A stretch of 20,984 bases of DNA, from NCBI GenBank assembly GCA_905397405.1, contig CAJPVJ010000730.1:1-20984 (forward strand), written 5' to 3'. How positions within the stretch are numbered: position 1 is the stretch's first letter; each line of letters starts with the position of its first letter. Positions 1 through 10,067 of this stretch are shown here, in pieces. A model generated the notes under the pieces. It was given only the letters and a program-made list of their open reading frames with translations. It did not search any database and had not been told where the DNA came from. A program made the position numbers and the translations under genes. The stretch is from Oppiella nova. Lineage: Eukaryota > Arthropoda > Arachnida > Sarcoptiformes > Oppiidae.

Positions 1-499
1 GTTTTTTGAGAGTAATATTAATAATAACAGTGTATTATTAATAGAGTCCTCTATTTAAGTATTATTACAATCAAGTATATCATACACTGAATAAAATGAA
101 ACACATAAGAGATATTAAAAATTATATAATTCATCAAAATCTCGTTAAAAGTTTATGCAAACTATCGATGCATTTAGGGTATCATAAATTTTTAATACAT
201 AAAAAATATAATGTGTCTGCAGTACAGCAAAAATTTTATGACAATTTAATTACACTTAATTTGTGAGTTTATTATTTTTCAATAAATTTCTTAAAAAAGA
301 TAAATGAAATGAAATTTTATTTTTGTTTAAGCAGCTCTAAAAAATAAAACAATTTTAGCTTAATTAATTTGTTATAAAATATTTAATATGCTTGGAATAG
401 AAATGGTTTGAATTTTAAGTTAGTGTTATATTTATTGTTATAAATATAATTATTTCTAAATTTAATTCATTGAATTATATTTGATTAGTGATGTGATGG
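1..499. other. Non-coding AT-rich DNA, presumed intron 3' of the TMTC exon
   Basis: The following TMTC exon would encode a conserved continuation after HPIHxEA (typically Val-x-Gly-x-Val-Gly-Arg-Ala). No such codons appear here on the minus strand. The stretch is full of stops in all frames and shows only AT-rich simple sequence. It is interpreted as the start of the next intron of the same gene. Confidence 0.6.
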
Positions 500-501
500 G
501 A

Positions 502-537
<36 letters not shown>
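500..537. repeat. (GA)n microsatellite, CU tract in the TMTC intron
   Basis: GA dinucleotides with one early GGG interruption. On the TMTC transcript strand this is a (CU)n pyrimidine tract starting about 15 nt after the 5' splice site. Its translation gives the spurious Leu-Ser repeat that follows the exon frame. Confidence 0.95.
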
Positions 538-539
<2 letters not shown>

Positions 540-545
540 AGTGAT

Positions 546-551
546 ACGTAC
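546..551 (-). other. 5' splice donor of the TMTC exon
   Basis: The sequence is GCC|GTACGT on the minus strand, with G at +5 and T at +6. It directly follows the codons for His-Cys-Glu-Ala, where family similarity stops. A second GT four bases downstream (GTATCA) is a weaker match, lacking G at +5, and would shift the phase. I prefer the first. Confidence 0.7.
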
Positions 552-726
552 GGCCTCGCAGTGAATGGGATGAGTGGCAAAGAGTAGACCCGACAGTAAT
601 GTGAGCTCTAAGTTAAAGTTGAGTTCATTTCTTGTCAGATAAGCCATCAGAAGGACAACAATTGAATGCATGAATGTATTTATGATATGAAATCCAAACG
701 TCTCTTTGCTGTAAATCATATTCAAC
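552..726 (-). CDS. Internal exon of a TMTC-family protein (membrane domain)
   Basis: This 175-nt exon supplies one base of a split codon and then 58 complete codons. Exon residues 11-20 read GFHIINTFMH, matching the family pattern G-[FY]-H-x-x-N-x-x-x-H. Residues 48-58 read LFATHPIHCEA, matching the family block LLFAxHPxHTEAV. About residues 12-30 and 40-50 are hydrophobic and would form two membrane helices. TMTC proteins are ER multi-pass proteins with C-terminal TPR repeats, known to O-mannosylate cadherins; this exon covers only a middle part of the membrane domain. Exon limits are set by the acceptor AG at 728-727 and donor GTACGT at 551-546, giving phase 2 at the start and phase 0 at the end. 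The frame runs on past the donor into CT repeat, giving an artificial Leu-Ser run that is intron. The usual Thr of HPIHTEAV is Cys here. Family assignment is firm; the paralogue (TMTC1-4) is not resolved. Neighbouring exons were not found. Confidence 0.85.
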
Positions 727-752
727 CTAAATATACGAAACAAATAGAAATA
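727..752 (-). other. 3' splice acceptor of the TMTC exon
   Basis: On the minus strand a T-rich stretch leads to ATATTTAG followed by the exon base G at 726. A polypyrimidine-like run of about 20 nt precedes the AG. The frame upstream of this AG shows no TMTC-like residues, while similarity starts at once after it (Leu-Asn). A branch point could lie in the CTTAT-containing stretch a few tens of bases further upstream, but this is a guess. Confidence 0.75.
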
Positions 753-3700
753 TATATTATAAGATTTGCTCGTAATAGTTATATTACTAAATTAAAGCTA
801 TTATTATATATAATATAATAGAATATATTTGATGTGTAATAAATTATTTATAAACCATAAATTGATCCCCTCATAAAATATTCTAATTTTATATAAATAA
901 ACCCAATGCTAAAATCAATAAATCATTCAGCATGACTTTAAAATTATTTAATAATTTATTTCATAATTAAAACAGTTATTTTTAGTAAGATTAGAGTCCA
1001 TATCTAATAAAATTAAAGTAAATCAATTAGATATTATGGTGAATACCGAGTTCATAAACATGAGTCTCATACTGTAGGGGGAATTCCGTGCAAATTCTAC
1101 ACTAAATGTCCATAAAGTCAAAGGTGTTTCAAACGCTTTTCGCACGCAATCAATACTAAATGATTACAAATATTTTTTATACATAATATAATATGTTGAG
1201 TGCTTTCATAAACATTTTTAAAGCTAGTCTACTGTACGCTATATTTAAGGACTGTTTTGGCTAAACCAATATAATATTATAACATAAGAGCCATACTTTG
1301 TTTCGCATCATTTTATTATTTAAAACATCATTTAATATACTTATTTAAAAAAGATTAATAATTTTGTTATATAAATACAATAAATAATATAAGAAACATA
1401 GCATTACTAAATTTATCGATGATGTTAATATTGAATTTATTTATTTTATGAAAAGTTACATAATATTAACAATACTTATAGAAAACAATAATGTTGTGAC
1501 TGGTTGTTTTTTATACTGCCCCTAAAATTTAAAAATAATTTTATGATGTTTATATTTTTTATAGAAACAAAAAAAGTAAAACAAAAATAATAGAAACCAA
1601 TTTAAAAGGGCAATTTCTCTATTGAAAGTTTTAATCGATATGTGTTTTGTTAGAGTGTTTGGCGTAATCGTGCAAATTTAATATAAAAATGTTTTTGTTT
1701 TTATTCACAAAATTATATAATGAGTTTATTGTTTATTAATGATTGAATTTAGCCGCAATTCTGATAATAAACTCCATGAAACCGCTGGATATCACATTAA
1801 ATGCAAGTTTTGTTTTTTGAATTAAAGTCAAGCCAATAGTAATGATACGGAAATCCAACTGATTTTGATTTAAAGGCAAAAGAAAATTAAACTATAATTC
1901 TAAGAGCGGGTCACGTTAGCAGTCATTCAATGGCTGTGTATTACAATACGGTATAACAATACGGTATATTACAGCGAAATAGTAATATTATTTAACAATT
2001 ATACCGTATATCTCATATCACGACCAATAAAAATAGACTAAATATTATTTTTATGCTAATATATAGCGTATATGGCAATCAAATGCAATGCAATCGTATT
2101 AAAGACTAACGAGTTTTTATTTTTTATAATTCACAATGATAATGTGATGTAATAAATATTTTTATCAATTTATTACTCTTAAGCATTTCTCAGTGCTATA
2201 AGTCTAGACATAAATTCGTATAAATTTCAGTGTTTATATAGAATTAATAGTCAAATAAATTAGATTTACAAAAAAGACATATCAATATATCAGATATTTC
2301 TTAAAGATTATAACTCTTAGTATACGGTATATATCTCTCGATATATAATGTAATGCAATATTTTGAATCGATATTCTCTGGGATTGTCTCTATTTTTTGC
2401 TGATCTTGATGTCTGTGTTCTGTCTTAACAAACACTGAGTTTTTTCTTATTTAATGTATTTTTTGTCAAACAAAGAGACATAACATTTAGTTCTTTGATT
2501 ACATTATAGACTAGAAAGTTGACCAAAAAATATGGGAATTTCACTCTAAATAATCGATCAACAAATGAATATTTAATATACCTAACATGTATATACCAGC
2601 AAAAAATGAATGCATTGAATAATCTAATAGAATAACAAATATTCAAAATTAATACTTTGTGTTAAGTTTAATGCTAGTGTATACATAGGAGTATAATATT
2701 TATTTAGATATTGACATAAGAAAATATAAGAGTAAATATAAATTAACGGATATAAAAGTACCGCAATATCCGATTGAATTCAGACATCGGTTATGACAAC
2801 CATTTATTGGTTAGAATTAAAGTCATATACAAAGTCTGTAGATATGATTATATCGGAAGACAATATCGGGATAAAGATTTTTGAGACAAAATAAGTCCAA
2901 ACTGTGTTTAGCTAATCAATAATCAATAGTATATGATATAGCGATACATACTATTCATTTATTTCAATCAATACTATAACGTTTATCCAATAATATAAGT
3001 GATTTGATTTATATTATCATTGTTCCTATAATTTGCTTATATAAATAGTATTATATTAATAATATCAGTGAAAAAATAATATTTTAAAGCAATTATTTAA
3101 TCTAGCTATACTAATATTTAGTTAATAAATGTGTTTTTTAAATTTCAAAAATATTTGTAAATAAAAATATTCGCCAGATATTTACGAAAAACTTCAAATG
3201 TGTTGAGATATTAATTTCCTGAAATTTGAAATGAAAAAAATCTCATATATTATTTGCAAAACATTTGGAGAGTTATCTAGTATATGAGAATCGCCTCAAA
3301 AAATTCAAAGTCTCTATATTTCATGTGTGTTTCACTGAAATCTATTTCATTTTAGTATTTGTTATTTTCATTTTGATTTAATGTTTGTTTTCATCAATTT
3401 TTTAGTTTTATATCCAAATATCAATGTTCCCCTATACTTTTTGTGTCATTGATTTCTGTTTAAAGCAAAACCATTTTTCTACAGCTTTTTGATTAATTTC
3501 AAATTTATGGTTAAATTCACTTCACAATTATATTAGGAATTCTCAAAATATATAAAATTCTTTATTTGATTTAAAACACAAATACTCTCTTTTTTCAGTT
3601 GAAAGCAAAATATGACATAAAGTATATACTCTGCTATAAGTCTGTTATGATAAATATCTATGGATTCAAGCCCTCGATATTTCTAATTTTATATCTCTTT

Positions 3701-3860
3701 ATTGCTAAAAAGCATAAAAAGTGTACACTTTTGGCATTAATGTAATTAATACTATAGTATAATCCAATTTCACTATTTGTATATAATATTTGCAAAACTT
3801 TAATACAATTATATACGAGAAATATAAGTATTATTATATAAGTATAAGAGAGTAATGTTT

Positions 3861-3861
<1 letters not shown>
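753..3861. other. Gene-free AT-rich stretch
   Basis: No coding similarity was recognised on either strand. Open frames are short and of AT-rich composition (Phe, Ile, Asn, Lys, Tyr), as expected by chance. It is probably the intron upstream of the TMTC exon (the gene runs on the minus strand). The only local structures noted are the 13-bp tandem repeat at 1943..1968 and related TACGGTATA motifs at about 2000 and 2321. Confidence 0.5.
1943..1968. repeat. 13-bp tandem repeat, two perfect copies
   Basis: ACAATACGGTATA occurs twice head to tail (1943..1955 and 1956..1968). An inverted partial copy, TATACCGTAT, lies at about 2000..2009, and a further direct TATACGGTAT is at 2321..2330. The shared core is near-palindromic (ATACGGTAT against ATACCGTAT), so it could bind a dimeric factor, but this is inference only. 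Confidence 0.7.

Positions 3862-3893
<32 letters not shown>
3862..3893. repeat. (CT)n microsatellite
   Basis: An uninterrupted run of CT dinucleotides on the plus strand, followed by a short pyrimidine-rich tail (TTCCCCTCCCTATACCTC). It accounts for the Arg-Glu repeat seen in a minus-strand open frame here. Confidence 0.95.
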
Positions 3894-3896
<3 letters not shown>

Positions 3897-4860
3897 CCTC
3901 CCTATACCTCTCAAACACATAATAAGCTAATCCATGGCTATCTTTTGGCACATTCTATCAGTTATTGCATTTGATATCATATTTTTTGTAAACGTTTCTG
4001 CAAATCAAGTATTGAGCCCTTCATGTGATGAGTGGTGGACCCAAACAAACAGACAAACAGATGACCACTTCGTTGACTCCATCTCTCAATAAGTGATAGA
4101 AGAATGGCCTCAGGAAGTGATCGGGTATTGCATTGCATTTGAAAATGCCATTATTCTGTCAATAAGTACTGGTTGTATAGACTACTGATAAATATATAAA
4201 TACGGTATCAGTGCTAATATGAGGTCCACTCCACCTCCCATTGACCTCTGGTCTTCATCTGTGTTCAACACATTTATAAGTCTGCCTTAAATAAGAGTTT
4301 TTCTCTCATCTCATGTATGGTAGAGGAGTACATAACTCTCGGAATTAGTATACAATCTCTTTCCTTACTATTTGTTTATTACAACTCATATATTGTGTTA
4401 TATTTTTTTGTCCAATCCTTGTATTGCAAGCGAAATAACAGCTGCTATTCAGCAAAAAAAGCCGATTTTTTGACAAACAGTTGACTTAATATTAATATAG
4501 GAATAAACAGCGAGAGCACTGGTATTGTCGCTATTGAACAACAATGGTATTGGTACCGATGAAATAGTGTATATAATTATCTCCCGAAACAAGTATATAA
4601 AAAATGATTTCGTTTGTGTCACACATAATATTATCGATTAGTTTTCATGAAAATCAATTCAATAACACAATCATTGGAGGAATGATTTGATTTTACGCTT
4701 CGAATGAATTATTTGGATATAAATTAAATTTTTTGTCTCCAAATATAAAAAACTAAAACTAAATGACAGGCAATACACCAGAAAATTACATAAAATCATA
4801 ATATGAGACCAAATCCGAGAGACGCTAAGTATAAGCCTTTTTGCTTGTGATAGCATAGTA
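3894..4860. other. Gene-free stretch with a less AT-rich island at about 3930..4330
   Basis: The island holds a plus-strand 52-codon frame (3934..4092) starting at a CCATGG context with a hydrophobic N-terminus. A minus-strand frame near 4200..4290 contains Met-Gly-Gly-Gly-Val-Asp. Neither matches a family I know, and frames of this length are expected by chance. The rest is AT-rich with no recognisable content. Confidence 0.4.
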
Positions 4861-4864
4861 TGGC

Positions 4865-4868
<4 letters not shown>

Positions 4869-4902
<34 letters not shown>
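4869..4902. repeat. (GA)n microsatellite
   Basis: A perfect GA run. It is preceded by TGGCTGATGAG (4861..4871), which is an imperfect complement of CTCATTCTCAGCCA at 4926..4939. The tract therefore lies in the loop of a possible hairpin that closes just before the next GA tract. Confidence 0.95.
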
Positions 4903-4903
<1 letters not shown>

Positions 4904-4904
<1 letters not shown>

Positions 4905-4936
4905 ATTGTCTCCCTATATATCCATCTCATTCTCAG

Positions 4937-4975
<39 letters not shown>
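4904..4975 (+). repeat. Inverted repeat, left arm (unique core plus GA tract)
   Basis: A 36-bp unique core beginning CATTGTCTCCC and ending CTCAGCCA (4904..4939) runs straight into a (GA)n tract (to 4975). The exact reverse complement of the core, with a CT tract in the mirrored place, is at 6106..6179. Both the core and the microsatellite are shared, so this is a duplicated unit rather than two independent GA runs. Confidence 0.85.
4939..4975. repeat. (GA)n microsatellite within the left arm
   Basis: A GA run directly abutting the 36-bp core of the inverted repeat, followed by TGAGAAGACTTTGG, where similarity to the other arm stops. Confidence 0.9.
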
Positions 4976-4978
<3 letters not shown>

Positions 4979-6101
4979 GAAGACTTTGGTATGAATTTTA
5001 TTGCATAATATTGTTGTTTAAGAGGTATTAAGAGAAAAGAGTGTAATTATTTTTATCATAAATATAGGGTTTGTTTGCATTAGTGTGTAATATGTGCATT
5101 GAATACTAAAATTGATTTAATTTAAAGCAAAACTATGCAAAACGATAATACCATATATGCTAAAACCCTTGACTCAATATAACTTATATAAAGACATTTG
5201 GGATTTAAACAATTTTTTCGCTCGTGTTTTACTAGTATTGGACGGATATCTAGATATTGGACTCAACTCCTGATGGTATGATATATAAGTTATATAATAT
5301 AACAGTGTATTTGTTGTCCTAAATGTGATTTAATTCGTTACAAAATATTCTTAACGCATGAATACATGATTTGTTGTATTGTGTCGTATATATAATGGTA
5401 ATCATAAATGAGTTGCGAATGTAATATGTGAATAAAAAGCATTCATTTCTTTGATTAAATTACTTATAAAAATAAATTATAATTTTATTATGATTACGAT
5501 TACGATTGTACAGTGAAAATAACAAATGTTTGTCATTTAACTCCATCATGAAAATATTTTATTATGAGAATGAAATAAAAATCAATAAATTTTTTGTTTT
5601 GCTTTTGTTTAACTATTACAACAATTAATACAATAATATTCTTAAAATATTAAATAATTAAATGTGTAATTAGATAATGTACATGAATGACAAATTCAAA
5701 TTATAATTGATAAAAGGCTATAATTATTAATTAGTGAAAAAAGGCTAATGAATATAGAATTTCAATTCAAATGACAACTAATGCTGTAATAAATAGTAAG
5801 AATGGTATCATTGTTGTGAAAACAAGTATTACTTAACATTCATTAATAAGCTTAACATAGAGTTAAGTCAAAGTTAGAAATACTTTAGATATAAAGTCAT
5901 TGAGCTTTGAGTGAACCCCTTATCACAAGTATTGAGAGTTTCTTTGGCTTTTTCTTTATTCCCATTCCATGTATGGCTCAGGAATTTGAATCAGTTTTTG
6001 CACAGAATTGTACTCATAGTGTATATGTGCTGTGTGTGGACGGATAGGACTGGTAGGTCTCACTTATAACGTGATTCGATTGCCGATCCATTCCAGTGCT
6101 T

Positions 6102-6105
<4 letters not shown>
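4976..6105. other. Spacer between the inverted-repeat arms
   Basis: About 1.1 kb of mostly AT-rich DNA lies between the arms. No transposase-like frame was found, so if this is an element it is non-autonomous. From about 5930 the sequence is less AT-rich and carries two overlapping plus-strand open stretches of about 50 codons. Neither resembles a known protein. Confidence 0.45.
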
Positions 6106-6146
<41 letters not shown>

Positions 6147-6179
6147 CTGAGAATGAGATGGATATATAGGGAGACAATG
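6106..6179 (-). repeat. Inverted repeat, right arm (CT tract plus unique core)
   Basis: A CT tract (6106..6143) followed by TGGCTGAGAATGAGATGG and on to GACAATG at 6179. This is the reverse complement of 4904..4939 plus its GA tract. The core matches base for base over about 36 bp by eye. Flanks beyond 6179 and before 6106 do not match those of the left arm. Confidence 0.85.
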
Positions 6180-6332
6180 CCATGAAATTACATACAATCT
6201 TATGTCACGCATTGCCTAATAAAACATTAGTTAATCTTAAGACAAGGGAGTGTTAGAGTGCGACTAATACTGGGCCCGAATAGGCATTACGTGTCGCACA
6301 GAAAGGAAATATCACTATAACTCGTACTGTAT

Positions 6333-6347
6333 ATACCATACCATACC
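6333..6347. repeat. (ATACC)3 short tandem repeat
   Basis: Three perfect ATACC units in a row. Similar CATACC and CCATGCCATACC words recur near 9780..9822. Confidence 0.7.
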
Positions 6348-7190
6348 CTACAACACATATCCAACTCTTATATTCAGTTTTCCATTATTTTGCTTCACTT
6401 TTCTCTCTAACCTATTATTTCCTAAAAACTTCAGACAAGAGTTTACTATTTTTTGTTTGCGTTTTAAATCTCTTTTTCATAAAGTTTTACATTATGTGAA
6501 AGTCACACAAATACATATAATGTATATAAAAAATATATATTGTGTTTTCATGTTCTGTGCGCAAGTATTACAAACACATTTTGATTTAAAGGTTTCTCTC
6601 TATTTTTTCAAAGCCATTATTGCACCAAATTTTATGCTTTTAGATCGTTATAACCGTTAAAATAGAGACCAAAAAATTTCAGCTCAATCTTAGGGTAAAA
6701 AGAGGTTTTTCTGATATATTTTTCGTTGTTTTTTCTGTCCTTAAGAGTTGAAACGATGGACTCAAGAAAAAAGTCCAATAATAGAGTGAAAGGTAAATGA
6801 ATCGAAAGTTTTCTTATATTGTATACCATAACGTATATATAACTTTGATGATATATATATGGCATATATTGCACCGTTATACTGTATTGTATAAAGTATT
6901 TTCACATACGATTTGATATAAGCGTTGATCTATAATATAAAAATTTATGAGCCGTCAAAATATATAAATAAACACATGAACTCATACTTAATATATAAAT
7001 ATTTACATATTTTTGCGAGAGGTTTTCTCAATTACAGTCAGAATATGAATACATTGTATATTATTTCACATAATGTTTGTTATAATATTGTTTTCGAGTA
7101 ATTCAGAAATGCAAATCTATGCACAATATTAGTACTTTAGTACTGTATATAACATTGTATAATATGCAATAAATTATGTAATTCTGTGTG

Positions 7191-7210
7191 TGTATTATAA
7201 TTATAATACA
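7191..7210. repeat. 20-bp perfect palindrome
   Basis: TGTATTATAATTATAATACA reads the same on both strands. It sits in AT-rich DNA, where such palindromes arise by chance fairly often. Confidence 0.6.
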
Positions 7211-8703
7211 TATATAATACACATACATATATTCTTATTAACTGTATTCAAACTAATTGTATCTTATTTTCATATAATTCTCTAATATTTTGAATTATAT
7301 ATTCAATTAGTATTAGAAGAATAATAAAAAGAAATTTTTAATAATTAATTCAATTTCATCTGAAGATTACATAATCGCATGAGAAACAAGAGCCCCAATA
7401 ATTAATGTTTATTTAAATAATATTACGATAATCTCTTTAGATTAAATGAGAGACTTATGCTAAAATGTATTATTTATATTAATTACAGCGAAAGAAAGAC
7501 TTTTATGTATTAAATAATAGGTTATAATAATGCAGAGTCAGTGGGAAAAAGGGTTTCCATTCTCGCTGTGTTTGTTTGCTGCAGCTTTCAATACACAAAC
7601 ATCTGATTTAATGAGAGTTTGTGTGTGTATTAACACAAAATCACTTTATATGTATATAACTACATGTTTCCAAACGCTAAGCATTTGTTGAGTCAATGAA
7701 ATAATAAGAATATTTGCGAGGAATGGAAAGCAAGAGTTAATCCAAATTTATAGCACTGCTGTGAATACAAAGTTTTGTTTCACTTTTCCCTAATACACAT
7801 ATACTCTGGTATTTATGTTTGCCTAAAATTACCTTTTATTTTGATTAACACACAAATGGATATACCGATACGTTATCATTTTATAGTTTGAAAACCATAC
7901 AATGCTCGGTTCAAGTTCACTGCACTAACACACTGTATAAAATAGAAATAATATTTTCGTACATACAATGTATCAATACTACCATTAATAATAATTTTAA
8001 TTTTTAGAGAATTCATAATTTATACCGTTTCTCATAGCAAAATAATAGCAAAAATATAAATAATTGTATATATTTTGGATGTGAATCTCAATTCAGATGG
8101 TGTGCTCATCCAAACTCATATTGAATTAACTTAATATTACTAATGAGTTGTTGCACGCATTGGCTATTAGTCTGAAAATGTGTTTTTCGCCAACATTTCA
8201 ATGGCTTTTTGGAGAACAGTTTAAAAACTGAAGACCAAAATAACTTATAATATAATGGCTTAAAATATATTGAATTTTCTATTATAGTATTTATGGACTC
8301 AAATAGAAAAGAAGATTTTAAAATCAATACAAGAATTGTGTGTTTTAAACATATTATACTTTCTTAAAGATTATGTGCTTTTTATTAATAATGGATCCCA
8401 AAATGGATTAAACATTTCATGTGTGCCTCTTAAAATTTTACTTTTTAAGATATTATAAAATAAAATCTTATAACAAAACTAATCTTTTAATTAATGATTA
8501 ATTAGTTGCATTTTATTAATTACTTTGATATTAATTATATAATAATTTAATCAAATCCAGAATTGGAAACAATTATTACTAACATATAATTCAATGTTAG
8601 CGACGGGTCGTTGATCTCATTGACTATATAGGGAACTGTGATACATGTTGTATAGTCTATACTGAGAGTGTACTGTATCTTATATTAAATACATAAAGGA
8701 TGA

Positions 8704-8735
8704 AAGAGAGAGAGAGAGAGAGGGAGAGAGAGAGA
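8704..8735. repeat. (GA)n microsatellite, interrupted
   Basis: A GA run with one GGG interruption near its middle, preceded by AAGGATGAAAG. The interruption suggests an older or point-mutated tract. Confidence 0.95.
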
Positions 8736-9136
8736 AGTAATATTAATAATTATCTTGGTATAAAATTGATGTAATAATAATACAGTATCTACGACTATGT
8801 ATAATATTTATACAATTATGAATAATACGGCGTTTTGTCCCAAAGGGCGGTGATTTTGGCCGGAATGGCAAAATTAACTGGCTAAACAGCTCGTGGATAA
8901 ATAAAATAAATCTTTAAAATTATCTCTTTTTGACATTTTACGACATATTTTATATAAAATATATAGTTTTTTATTTGACTTTCATTTTATAAATGAATTA
9001 AAAATAATGTCTTTCCAGTAATAGTTTGCATACATTATAATGTCATACATATTTTGGTAATAATATTTTGAACATCACTTTAATTTAAATACATATTATA
9101 TTTTATTTCCCGGAGCACAGCTTTTATATAATTATA

Positions 9137-9187
9137 TAATATTATATAATATTATATATATATATATATATAGTATTATATAATATT
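9137..9187. repeat. AT-only inverted repeat around a (TA)n run
   Basis: The left arm 9137..9153 (TAATATTATATAATATT) is complementary to the right arm 9171..9187 with one mismatch. About 17 bases of alternating TA lie between them. The structure could extrude as a cruciform and is a typical hypervariable AT microsatellite. Confidence 0.8.
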
Positions 9188-9731
9188 AGAGACGTTTGAC
9201 ACTTAAAACATGTATTCAGATATTTATTCGCCAAACAATATATTAGTTTAATATTAATGTTTAGCCCAAAGATAATGAAGAATAAACACGAAAACATTAG
9301 ACACAAGAATGAGTGAGACGTAAGAGATAAGTATTTTTCATTAAAAAATTATTTCTACGTTAAGAAAATAGATAACTATCATAACTATTAGCTAAATATA
9401 TGTGTGCAGCTATCTTATACTAATATGACATAAGCCATACAATGGATTGTACGAGCATTTAGTAAAAGTATCGCATAATATCCTAACATTGATTAGAGTA
9501 ATAAGAATTTCATTTACCAAAACCAATACAACATTGCAGCTAATGTGTAGAGAGCTATCGTAGTGGTGGTCACAGACTCACAGAATATTCTGTATATTAT
9601 ATAAGCCCTGTATTACAGTATGTATATGTTTTGTGAAATATTGATCTCAACTCCACCCTAAATGTGAAACACAATCACACAATGAATGTTATAGTCGTAT
9701 ATCGATATCAAAACAATATATCGTATTCTCG

Positions 9732-10067
9732 CTAATCATGATTGAGTCGAGACGAGACACTGCCCTCATTGATGGCCTCATGCCATACCCAACCATAGCA
9801 TACCAGACCCCATGCCATACCAATCAATGAAAGTCCGCGAATTTCATGAAAATTATATTTCATAAAAACATTGATCTGAAAATGATTATTAGCTTCACTT
9901 TCATCGTCTGACAACTCGTGTCTGAATTCCAATGAATACAAGCATTCATTGAATGAATTCTTAAAATATTCACCAAATTTTATGTATGATTTGATTTCTG
10001 TTTTAAATTTGTTTCCATGCGATAACATGAATAACAAAGACATAACAATTGGAAAATAGAAATCCAT
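9732..10067 (-). other. Unassigned 111-codon open frame, coding status uncertain
   Basis: The frame stays open for about 13 codons before its ATG. Residues 2-17 (DFYFPIVMSLLFMLSH) are hydrophobic and could act as a signal peptide. A hydrophilic middle with an acidic patch (ELSDDESE) follows, then a Gly/Trp-rich end that corresponds to repeated CATACC-type words in the DNA. I recognise no family or conserved motif. In this base composition a frame of this length is unusual but not impossible by chance, and local DNA is less AT-rich, which lengthens random frames. A GT donor such as GATTG|GTATGG could end a first exon. I would not treat it as a gene without transcript support. Confidence 0.15.

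Larger units (their letters stand above)
6180..8703. other. Gene-free AT-rich stretch
   Basis: No recognisable coding sequence. The first 180 bases are somewhat less AT-rich and include a short (ATACC)3 run. Minus-strand and plus-strand frames of up to 80 codons near 6457..6874 and 8106..8327 overlap each other or lack any family signature. They look like chance frames. Confidence 0.45.

Noticed and set aside
1-90. Word sharing with 19900..20185 (TGTATTATTAATAGAGT, TCCTCTATTT, ATCAAGTA)
   Set aside because: Only short AT-rich words match, with different spacing, so a repeat relationship cannot be supported by eye.
462-551. Continuation of the TMTC frame through a Leu-Ser repeat to a stop
   Set aside because: The repeat is a translated CT microsatellite beyond a good 5' splice donor, and family similarity ends at the donor.
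3658-3951. Minus-strand frame with an Arg-Glu repeat
   Set aside because: The repeat is translated GA microsatellite, and the rest of the frame has no family signature.
3934-4092. 52-codon plus-strand frame with good start context and signal-like N-terminus
   Set aside because: Many frames of this length are expected by chance in 21 kb. There is no mature-peptide motif, processing site or homologue that I recognise.
6457-6874. Overlapping plus and minus frames of 67 and 80 codons
   Set aside because: AT-rich residue composition, mutual overlap and no motif; they look like chance frames.
7905-7930. GGTTCAAGTTC resembling a tRNA B box
   Set aside because: The flanking bases do not form a T-arm stem and no A box or acceptor stem was found upstream.
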